This document shows positions 1 through 5,963 of a stretch of 11,175 nt of DNA, piece by piece (the stretch's first letter is position 1; each line of letters opens with the position of its first letter). Where the stretch lies: positions 1 to 11,175 of the forward strand of contig JAIELR010000066.1 of NCBI GenBank assembly GCA_019752835.1, given 5' to 3'. This DNA comes from Gammaproteobacteria bacterium (GTDB taxonomy: Bacteria > Pseudomonadota > Gammaproteobacteria > UBA1113). The position numbers and the translations under genes are program-made. Under the pieces are notes generated by a model, which made no database searches, was not told where the DNA came from, and was given only the letters and a program-made list of their open reading frames with translations.

Positions 1-1623
1 ATTCAGTGCATCTAACTCTCGGGTCAATTTCATATTTTCGCTGTAATCCACGGGACAATCGATAATACAGACAGTGTTATCGGCTATCGCACGCTTTAAG
101 GTTGGAATTAATTCTTCCGCAGACGTGATGCGATAACCCTTGGCCCCAAAACTTTCGGCATATTGGACAAAGTCAGGATTATTAAAATCGATATTGCTGG
201 TGCGGTTAAAATGAGCCTCTTGTTTCCACTCAATCAAACCATATTTACTGTCGGTCCAAACCAATACTATCATGGGTGTGCCTACGCGTAGAGCCGTTTC
301 TAGTTCTTGCGAGTTCATTAAAAACCCGCCATCGCCGGTCAATGAGACTATCGTGCGCTCGGGGTAGAGCAGCTTGGCCGCGATGGCGCCGGGCAAACTG
401 ATGCCCATAGACGCAAAACCATTAGAAATAATACAGGTATTGGGTTTTTCGGCTTGATACAAGCGTGCTACCCACATTTTGTGTGCGCCAACATCTGAGA
501 TCACAATATCATCCGCTTTTAATACTTGTCTCAGATCATAGAGAATTTTTTGTGGTTTGAGGGGAAAACTGGTGTCATGTGCATATTTATTTGCTTGTTC
601 AACAATAACTTTACGCAAGTCCGTCATGTGGTCATCGGTTTTTGTGCTGCTTATCGCTGCAATATCGGGTAGGGAAATAGTAATATCACCTATTACACCC
701 GCTTCCAGTTGGTAATGCTCATCCACTTCGGCGGGTGATGCATCAATATGAATAATTTTTTTCTGATTATTGCCGTTCCATAAGTAGGGATGATATTCCA
801 CCATATCGAAGCCGACACAAATCACCAAATCAGCTTTATCCATGGCAAATGACACATAATCATGCGAAGCCAGGCCGATAGTCCCTAAAGCCAGCGGATG
901 CGAAAATGGAATAACACCTTTCGCCATGAAGGTGTTTACAACGGGAATTTGTAATTTTTCGGCAAATTGTTGTAAGGCAATATGGGCATTTGCACGGACA
1001 ACACCATTCCCCGTCATTATTAATGGACGTTTTGCGGCGTTAATGAGGTCGGCAGCTTGTTTTACTTTAATTTCTGGTGGATAAGGGGGGGTAGCATGCT
1101 GCACCTTCAGCGGTAGCTTATTTTCCACGGGCATTGCTGCTATATTTTCAGGAAAATCAATGAAACATGCGCCAGGTTTTTCAGTTTGTGCAACTTTGAA
1201 GGCTTTGCGTACAATTTCGGGAATATTTTCAGGTTCGAAAATTTGGTTAGTGTATTTGGTTACAGGTCGAAATAGGTTGGTTAAATCAAGCACTTGATGG
1301 CTTTCTTTATGTAAGCGCGTAGTTGCAGCTTGTCCGGCAATAGCAACCAGTGGTGCTCGATCCATGTTGGCATCGGCAACCCCGGTGATAAGATTAGTCG
1401 CACCTGGGCCCAGGGTCGATAAGCATACGCCCGCTTTACCGCTTAATCGGCCATGCATATCGGCCATGAAGGCAGCTCCTTGTTCATGGCGGGTCGTTAC
1501 AAACTGAATACTGCTGTCAAGCAGCGCATCCATGACATCGAGATTTTCTTCACCAGGGACACCAAAAATATGGGTAACACCTTCAGCCTCTAAGCACTTG
1601 ACCAATAATTCCGCAGCTTTCAT
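1..1623 (-). CDS. alsS: Acetolactate synthase, catabolic AlsS-like, 3' end cut by window edge
   Basis: The product is a thiamine-diphosphate enzyme predicted to condense two pyruvates into 2-acetolactate and CO2 in the cytoplasm. I translated 541 uninterrupted codons, and the frame is still open at base 1. The N-terminal TPP-binding domain shows GVPGEENLD (residues 21-29) and the catalytic glutamate in RHEQ (Glu47). LGPGATNLITGVADA follows. The C-terminal TPP/Mg domain has GDGGF (GDG at 430-432) and then YGLIEWKQ and YAESFGA, which resemble AlsS-type enzymes rather than the biosynthetic IlvB/IlvI type. AlsS proteins are about 550 residues long, so only a few residues are missing. The ATG start is supported by AGGAG (complement of 1632-1636) eight bases upstream. 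No acetolactate decarboxylase or regulatory subunit gene is visible, so whether the product feeds acetoin or branched-chain amino acids cannot be told. Family call is confident; the AlsS subtype is an inference from motifs. Confidence 0.93.
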   Translation of the reverse strand, partial: MKAAELLVKCLEAEGVTHIFGVPGEENLDVMDALLDSSIQFVTTRHEQGAAFMADMHGRLSGKAGVCLSTLGPGATNLITGVADANMDRAPLVAIAGQAATTRLHKESHQVLDLTNLFRPVTKYTNQIFEPENIPEIVRKAFKVAQTEKPGACFIDFPENIAAMPVENKLPLKVQHATPPYPPEIKVKQAADLINAAKRPLIMTGNGVVRANAHIALQQFAEKLQIPVVNTFMAKGVIPFSHPLALGTIGLASHDYVSFAMDKADLVICVGFDMVEYHPYLWNGNNQKKIIHIDASPAEVDEHYQLEAGVIGDITISLPDIAAISSTKTDDHMTDLRKVIVEQANKYAHDTSFPLKPQKILYDLRQVLKADDIVISDVGAHKMWVARLYQAEKPNTCIISNGFASMGISLPGAIAAKLLYPERTIVSLTGDGGFLMNSQELETALRVGTPMIVLVWTDSKYGLIEWKQEAHFNRTSNIDFNNPDFVQYAESFGAKGYRITSAEELIPTLKRAIADNTVCIIDCPVDYSENMKLTRELDALN

Positions 1624-1659
1624 CCAAAATACTCCTGTTGATTGTTCCCGCATCGATTG

Positions 1660-1665
1660 AGTATA
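1660..1665 (-). promoter_or_regulatory. Possible -10 element for the acetolactate synthase gene
   Basis: The minus strand reads TATACT here, about 37 bases before the ATG at 1623. No convincing -35 hexamer sits 16-18 bases upstream, so this is only a candidate. Confidence 0.25.
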
Positions 1666-1929
1666 TCACTTGAAGATGACTTTGAGATTATTCGGATCAA
1701 TTTAGGATGTATCGTAGAATACATGTAACAACAGAAATGTGATTCGCGGCCAGAGAATAAATCGAAATCCCCTTGCAGGTTCCGAAATGTTTTGTGGTGG
1801 CCAAACGTATGGTAAAGAAACAGCAAATGCAATGAACACAGCAAGGGGCTCATTATTCGCAAACTAGAACGGCGCTACTCAATGGCGAGCTGCACCATTA
1901 TTTTGAGCGTTGATATCCAGACATTAAGA

Positions 1930-1998
1930 TCAATACTGACCATGAAAAATCATCGTTGGAGATGAAAATGACGGCTTGATTGCGCCCCACTTTTTCAT
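1930..1998 (-). CDS. Doubtful 22-residue ORF behind the ankyrin gene
   Basis: A short frame (begins MKKWGAIKPSFSSP) starts 31 bases past the ankyrin stop. It follows the string AACAGGAG, also found in front of the starts at 1623 and 5914. Here the core AGGAG is only three bases from the ATG, which is shorter than optimal. The product has no recognisable motif. It could be a small peptide, the surviving start of a lost gene, or chance. Confidence 0.15.
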   Translation of the reverse strand: MKKWGAIKPSFSSPTMIFHGQY

Positions 1999-2029
1999 GC
2001 TCTCCTGTTTATAGGAATAATATTATTAT

Positions 2030-3058
2030 TCAATTATTGTTATTGTTAATGTTCTTGTCCTTGTCCTTGTCCTTTAAATTATCGGTCTGCTCATCCGTCG
2101 TGTCTTTTTTAATAGGCTCCCAGAATGAATACGTTGATAGGTTAGATAAAGTATGACCGTATCCATTTTTGCTTAGTTTAATGGCATTTGCCATATTATG
2201 CATCCAAATAAGTGTCGAAGCATTTTTATCGTTTATGACATTCTCGGGTGCCTTTTCTGTGAGCCAGGACGTGAGTGATGCAAAAGCTGCCGCTGCAAAG
2301 AAAAAACTTCTTCCTTTCTCAGTGTTTAATATGTCGCGCTCAAGCGCAACTTGCAGCGCGGTTTTGCCTTCCCTATTTCGCAAATTGAAATTAACCGATT
2401 GATTGACAAATAGCTCAGCTAGCTTTATAACCATATCCGGCCCCAACCTTGCAACAGCAGCGTGGAGAGGTGTTTGACTAAATCTGTTCTGCCAATTAAT
2501 ATCGGCGCCTTTCTCAATAAGAAGTTTAACAAAATTTGGCTGGCCTACATCAGCTGCGAAGAAAAGAGGTGTTCCATCCATTGTAACAGAGTTTACAATA
2601 TCTTTATTTGCTCCTTTTTTAATTAAAAGTCGGAGTAACTCCAGATTATCTTCGGTGTCAGGCTGCTTGAGAACCTCCTCAATAATTGTGCTGTCTAGAA
2701 TACCTGTACTGTCGTCTTCACGAATGACACCGTACACATCTGCATTTTGCTCAATAAGAAAAACAGCTGCCTCTCTACGCTCAAGGATAAGAGCTCTATG
2801 AAGTGCGGTTTGGTGACACACATTTGGTTTATCAATATCTATGCCAGCCTCAATTAAATACTTCATTAATTCCAGCTGCTTAACCGCTTCTATTTTTTCA
2901 GCCTCAACCGCCATCGCAAGCAGTGTTTTTCCCCATTTATCACATGCCCGAATTATATCGGGAAACTGTTCAACAAGCTCCTTAACTTCTTTTATATTCC
3001 CCTCATTAATAGCCTTTTCAACTTCCGGTAGAATTTCTGATATTTTGTAAGTAAACAT
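2030..3058 (-). CDS. Ankyrin-repeat protein
   Basis: The 342-residue product is mostly degenerate ankyrin repeats, a protein-binding fold. Recognisable units are near residues 43-76 (GKTLLAMAVEA...LIEAGIDID), 82-109 (HQTALHRAL...LIEQNADV), 141-155 (a C-terminal half, LLIKKGANKD), 161-188 (DGTPLFFAAD...LLIEKGADIN), 195-227 (QTPLHAAVARLG...) and 230-240 (EGKTALQVALE). A short Phe/Ala-rich hydrophobic stretch is at 252-262. The C-terminus is low-complexity: KDKDKDK, then NI and five Asn. There is no signal peptide. The start is well supported by AGGGGGAG nine bases upstream (complement of 3068-3075). Ankyrin proteins in intracellular bacteria are often secreted effectors, but nothing here proves secretion. 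It appears to be transcribed alone, since 272 bases separate it from the next gene upstream. Function is unknown beyond protein binding. Confidence 0.88.
   Translation of the reverse strand: MFTYKISEILPEVEKAINEGNIKEVKELVEQFPDIIRACDKWGKTLLAMAVEAEKIEAVKQLELMKYLIEAGIDIDKPNVCHQTALHRALILERREAAVFLIEQNADVYGVIREDDSTGILDSTIIEEVLKQPDTEDNLELLRLLIKKGANKDIVNSVTMDGTPLFFAADVGQPNFVKLLIEKGADINWQNRFSQTPLHAAVARLGPDMVIKLAELFVNQSVNFNLRNREGKTALQVALERDILNTEKGRSFFFAAAAFASLTSWLTEKAPENVINDKNASTLIWMHNMANAIKLSKNGYGHTLSNLSTYSFWEPIKKDTTDEQTDNLKDKDKDKNINNNNN
2054..2074 (-). repeat. Hexanucleotide tandem repeat in the ankyrin gene tail
   Basis: Three and a half copies of CTTGTC on the plus strand encode alternating Lys-Asp near the C-terminus. 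A gain or loss of one copy would add or remove two residues without shifting the frame. Confidence 0.8.
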
Positions 3059-3076
3059 ATTAATAAGCTCCCCCTG

Positions 3077-3105
3077 ATTATATAAAATAACAATGGCTCT
3101 TTAAT
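3077..3105 (-). promoter_or_regulatory. Candidate promoter of the ankyrin gene
   Basis: A perfect TATAAT is read on the minus strand at 3077-3082, just ahead of the AGGGGGAG ribosome-binding site. The -35 region at 3099-3105 (TTAAAG or ATTAAA) matches the consensus poorly. The implied leader would be only about 15-20 bases. Confidence 0.35.
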
Positions 3106-3309
3106 ACTTTGCGTGGAAATCATGTATAACGGCCTTCTTGTTTTCGTATCGGAACCAAACACTTTCGATAAAGCTGTGCCCCATGAAAACGATCAACAAT
3201 TAATACCCTGTAAAAAAATCTTAATTATTATTTTTTCACGTCCTTTTAATACCGCCAGTATTGTTAATCCCGTTTGAGTGCGACTTCGAAGGCCAGACAT
3301 CTCTGACGC

Positions 3310-3330
3310 AGCCACCTTCTAAATGTGGCT
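3310..3330. repeat. Small hairpin abutting the hypothetical gene stop
   Basis: AGCCAC and GTGGCT form a 6-bp stem with a 9-base loop directly next to the stop codon at 3331-3333. No T-run follows on the minus strand, so it is not a canonical intrinsic terminator. Confidence 0.3.
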
Positions 3331-3765
3331 TTATCGTCGCCTCATTGGCTTAGGCGCAAACTCAGGCGAAAAAGAATCGAGGCATACCTGGATTTGCTCT
3401 AATAGCTGTTCAAAAGCATTCTTTTGCTTAGGTGTCGTACAAGGCTTCAATTCTTCAGTGATAAAATTTTGAATTTCTTGTAATTGTTCAGGAGTATATT
3501 CATCAATAAGTCGATAGTTGTTTAACATATTCATCACAATATCAATTAGTTTTTTACGTTTATCTTGTAAATGAATAGGCATTTTTAATTGTAAAGGTAG
3601 ATAGATGGAAGAGGATAAATCTTGTGTATCTGTCTCGGTACCAATTTGATCGCTTTGAGTACCCTTATTCGCCCATATGATACTACCAAAAAAAGTAGGT
3701 GAGTCCTTCTGTTGCAAAAGCAGGCTTAAGGTAAAGGGTTGATTGATGAAGTCAATATTTGTCAT
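3331..3765 (-). CDS. Hypothetical protein, 144 residues
   Basis: I do not recognise this protein. The N-terminal third (to about residue 60) is of mixed composition, with FTLSLLLQQKDSPTFFGSIIW and a Thr/Asp/Ser-rich segment. From about residue 65 on it looks alpha-helical: KRKKLIDIVMNMLNNYRLID, then TPEQLQEIQNFITEELK, then QKNAFEQLLEQIQVCLDSF. The C-terminus is basic (KPMRRR). No signal peptide or membrane segment is seen. The ATG lacks a clear Shine-Dalgarno sequence, but a promoter-like site with a perfect TATAAT lies about 33 bases upstream, which supports expression. An imperfect match to an IS6-type inverted repeat lies within codons near residue 17, so the gene may sit in or across a mobile-element remnant. 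It may be a genuine orphan gene; the reading frame is long for this AT-rich gap, but function is unknown. Confidence 0.55.
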   Translation of the reverse strand: MTNIDFINQPFTLSLLLQQKDSPTFFGSIIWANKGTQSDQIGTETDTQDLSSSIYLPLQLKMPIHLQDKRKKLIDIVMNMLNNYRLIDEYTPEQLQEIQNFITEELKPCTTPKQKNAFEQLLEQIQVCLDSFSPEFAPKPMRRR

Positions 3766-3797
3766 ATGGGTATTTTATTAATCGTTCAACTACAATG

Positions 3798-3826
3798 ATT
3801 ATAATGATAGTATAAAATTAAGACAG
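3798..3826 (-). promoter_or_regulatory. Candidate sigma70-type promoter for the 144-residue gene
   Basis: On the minus strand TATAAT (3798-3803) is preceded at a 17-base spacing by CTGTCT (3821-3826), which matches three of six -35 positions. Transcription would begin near 3790, about 25 bases before the ATG at 3765. Confidence 0.45.
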
Positions 3827-3889
3827 AATCAATTTATTTATCGTAAAAATTACTTACTCTGTGCACAATAATTTTTCATTTTATTGCCT

Positions 3890-3912
3890 ACGGCCCCTCA
3901 ATGCAGGGCCGT
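3890..3912. repeat. GC-rich hairpin in AT-rich gap
   Basis: ACGGCCC (3890-3896) pairs perfectly with GGGCCGT (3906-3912) around a 9-base loop. Neither side has a T-run, so a terminator role is not supported. It stands out against its AT-rich surroundings. Confidence 0.5.
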
Positions 3913-3999
3913 TATGTAGAAAAGCATAAAAAATTTTTTGAAATCAAATAAACCCTTTTAATTTTATCATGAAGGTCAACACTTTAATCTATTGTTTTT

Positions 4000-4013
4000 T
4001 TTGCAACAGAGCC
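4000..4013. mobile_element. IS6-family-like terminal inverted repeat, solo end
   Basis: The plus strand reads TTTGCAACAGAGCC. Its complement, GGCTCTGTTGCAAA, has the form of the terminal inverted repeat of many IS6-family elements (IS26 starts GGCACTGTTGCAAA; others start GGTTCTGTTGCAAA). In this orientation the element body would lie to the left. No IS6 transposase is present. The nearest matching partner is an imperfect copy at 3705-3718, which shares TCTGTTGCAAA. This is best read as a remnant or non-autonomous end, possibly chance. Confidence 0.4.
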
Positions 4014-4229
4014 GAAAAGTTTCTCAAAAATCTCTTCATTGCGCGTTCGAGATAGAGGTATCAAAACAAAGCTAAACTAAACCCACCCCACCGGAATTTG
4101 AATAAACAATCAAGAATGTCATAATTTCGGTCATTTTACGACCCATTTATCACAATTAGTTTGAGGCTGAGTTGTTTGACCATGTTCTTATAAGAGCAGT
4201 GCCATTTCTCTAAAGCTTATGCCACATAC

Positions 4230-4264
4230 CAGTCAAATTCGAGGTCTACGCGCGAATTTGACTG
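4230..4264. repeat. 12-bp perfect inverted repeat
   Basis: CAGTCAAATTCG (4230-4241) and CGAATTTGACTG (4253-4264) are exact reverse complements separated by 11 bases. There is no T-run, so it does not look like a terminator. It could be a protein-binding site, a structured RNA or an element end. Confidence 0.6.
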
Positions 4265-4364
4265 ATGTAAAGTGCTACTTTGAAATTTTTTTACTCGAAT
4301 TACGATGGGTCCTATAATGATCAGGTTGAGCTGCAGGTGAAATAACCTATAATTCCTTGTCTAA

Positions 4365-4393
4365 AAAAATTCGGTGCATAACACCGAATTTTT
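4365..4393. terminator. Bidirectional intrinsic terminator
   Basis: AAAAATTCGGTG (4365-4376) and CACCGAATTTTT (4382-4393) form a perfect 12-bp stem with a 5-base loop. The A-run on one side and T-run on the other allow termination in both directions. It lies 15 bases beyond the stop of the papain-like gene and so closes the NACHT/papain-like transcription unit. Confidence 0.85.
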
Positions 4394-4408
4394 AAGCATA
4401 CTAAACTA

Positions 4409-5914
4409 TCATATTTCAAATTTTACCAGCTCAAATTTAACTTTCTCCTTGTTTTGAATATCGCTCAATTGCTTTTCTAACGTGGCTAATGAGTCTAGCT
4501 CGATCTCAATCGCATTTCTTTGTTCAACAGGTCCATTTTTTGCCGCATTGATAAGCATTTTTCGCGCAAAAATTAATTGGGTTTCTGCCTCTAAAAAATT
4601 TTCAGCTCTCAAAAATGTCTCTGCCCGACTGGTCGCCCTAGAGCCCTTAATAAAATAAGACGAACTTGCGAAGAAGTCAGACTGAATTGAGGTAGGTGTA
4701 TTTGTAAAAAGCGAAGAAACATCGAGCTGATTATTTTCTTGCGACAATTTACTATACACTTCTTCGGCAAGTGTTTGAGCAGCCTCTTTGCTATAGAAAC
4801 CAATAGCAGTAATGGCCCTCTTATCACTTCGAATCTGCATTGATTGCTCAATGTAATCAGCTAAATCAACGGCCGAATTAAGCAGCGGTTGTAACTGTTG
4901 CATTTGCGTTTTAGAGAGTTTGCTATAGCGAATCGTGAGTGTTACAGCATCCTTATCATCGCCTGCGCGGTTTATAATGTCAAAAATGTCGCTCAGCTGA
5001 TTAAGTTTTGATAGCGCCTTGCCTGAGTATGGGTCGAGCAAGGATGGCTTGCCATGCTGATTGTCTGGTTGCGCAATGGGTGCTGCTTTTTGCAGGGGTT
5101 TTTCCTGAATAATAATATTAGAGCTTTCCTGTGCGGGTTCGGGTAGAGTTTGCTTTTTAGAGGATGTTGCTGCATTTGCTCCAAGTCTGATTTTGCCGCC
5201 CGCTTCTGCTAATCCAACTCGTCGTGGGCGCTTACCTGAGAAGAGATTCTTAATGATACTTAATGAAGTCTCAGTTGGAAAAGCAAAATTTTCGCTTGCT
5301 GTTTCTGGAGCGTTTGTCATCTCGATTATTTTGGCAGCTACAACGACAGTGAGCAAGGAATCGGGGCTTACGCTAATTGCATTTACGAGATCGCTCTGGC
5401 AGTCACGTACCTTCTGCATCACATTGCGGCTGGCATTCATAACGGAGGAACGCTCATTTCTTTCTTTTCCTGACTCTAAAATTGCATCAATATGGCCTGC
5501 TTTTAGTAAACGGTAGGCAAGTGAAGAGCAGCTATGTGCTTGATCATCTTTGCTGAATAGTTGATTACCACCCAATAAAGTCCACCCATTAAGGTTCGTT
5601 GCTATTTCTCTAAATGTATTTTGGATAGCTTCTATATCCAACGTATAAAGACAGATCACAACTTCAGGTACTCGACCCTCATCTTCGCAATCCTCCTCAA
5701 ATGTATGTAAGTGACTCGGGACAGAGCTTAAAATAGCTTCTCTTGCGCTGGCAGCGTCTTGAGGCCACAAGCTTACGTATCGCTGGTCGGGTGTTTCAAG
5801 CGAAATATGCCCCACCGGCAAGCCAGCACCTGGCAGTAATATAGGCGGTATGAGCTTATTTTGCGCTGAGGTCCATATTCGAATAATGACTCGATTCTCT
5901 GTTGTTACTGGCAT
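4409..5914 (-). CDS. Predicted permuted papain-like (thiol hydrolase-type) protein
   Basis: The 501-residue product has an N-terminal domain (about residues 8-145) with VGHISLE (His36), a following YVSLWP, and much later HSCSSLAYRLLKAG (Cys129). His first and then Cys at the start of a helix is the order in permuted papain-fold families (PPPDE, LRAT-like, permuted NlpC/P60), so a thiol protease or amidase role is inferred, not proven. Residues about 215-300 are a Pro/Ser/Lys-rich linker (KKQTLPEPAQESS...). The rest is mainly helical, ending in a charged coil (LDSLATLEKQLSDIQNKEK). No signal peptide is seen. The start is fixed by AGGAG seven bases upstream (complement of 5922-5926). It lies 49 bases downstream of the NACHT gene, so co-transcription is likely. 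The substrate is unknown, and a non-catalytic binding role is possible. Confidence 0.8.
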   Translation of the reverse strand: MPVTTENRVIIRIWTSAQNKLIPPILLPGAGLPVGHISLETPDQRYVSLWPQDAASAREAILSSVPSHLHTFEEDCEDEGRVPEVVICLYTLDIEAIQNTFREIATNLNGWTLLGGNQLFSKDDQAHSCSSLAYRLLKAGHIDAILESGKERNERSSVMNASRNVMQKVRDCQSDLVNAISVSPDSLLTVVVAAKIIEMTNAPETASENFAFPTETSLSIIKNLFSGKRPRRVGLAEAGGKIRLGANAATSSKKQTLPEPAQESSNIIIQEKPLQKAAPIAQPDNQHGKPSLLDPYSGKALSKLNQLSDIFDIINRAGDDKDAVTLTIRYSKLSKTQMQQLQPLLNSAVDLADYIEQSMQIRSDKRAITAIGFYSKEAAQTLAEEVYSKLSQENNQLDVSSLFTNTPTSIQSDFFASSSYFIKGSRATSRAETFLRAENFLEAETQLIFARKMLINAAKNGPVEQRNAIEIELDSLATLEKQLSDIQNKEKVKFELVKFEI

Positions 5915-5963
5915 TCTTTTTCTCCTGTTTCTTTCCGTTTAAAATACATTACCCTTACGAAAT

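Larger units (their letters stand above)
1624..2029. other. Intergenic region between ankyrin gene and acetolactate synthase gene
   Basis: This 406-base stretch holds the ribosome-binding site and possible -10 of the acetolactate synthase gene and a doubtful 22-codon frame at 1930-1998. I see no clear terminator after the ankyrin gene, no tRNA and no recognisable protein in any frame. An 80-codon minus-strand frame at 1620-1862 has no family signature and runs into the real start of the acetolactate synthase gene in another frame, so it was not annotated. Confidence 0.6.
3766..4408. other. 640-base AT-rich non-coding gap
   Basis: No reading frame of convincing length was found on either strand. 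The gap contains the promoter candidate at 3798-3826, hairpins at 3890-3912 and 4230-4264, an IS6-like terminal sequence at 4000-4013 and the bidirectional terminator at 4365-4393. The density of inverted repeats and the IS-like end suggest a site of past mobile-element activity. The remainder shows nothing I can name. Confidence 0.6.

Noticed and set aside
1620..1862. 80-codon minus-strand frame upstream of and overlapping the acetolactate synthase start
   Set aside because: No recognisable motif, high Cys/His/Ser content typical of chance translation, no good ribosome-binding site, and it overlaps the well-supported start and promoter region of the next gene.
1640..2029. Possible decayed mobile-element or gene remnant
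   Set aside because: I translated the minus-strand frames and found only short pieces between stops, with no family I could name. The feeling that it resembles an insertion-sequence flank cannot be supported from the sequence.
2169..2402. Plus-strand frames inside the ankyrin, papain-like and NACHT genes
   Set aside because: They are antisense shadows of genes with clear domain content and ribosome-binding sites on the minus strand.
3095..3110. GGCTCT near the ankyrin promoter as a left end for the IS6-like sequence
   Set aside because: Only the first six bases agree with the terminus at 4000-4013; the rest diverges.
4077..4151. 24-codon minus-strand frame beginning MGRKMTEIM
   Set aside because: Very short, with no ribosome-binding site and no motif; expected by chance.
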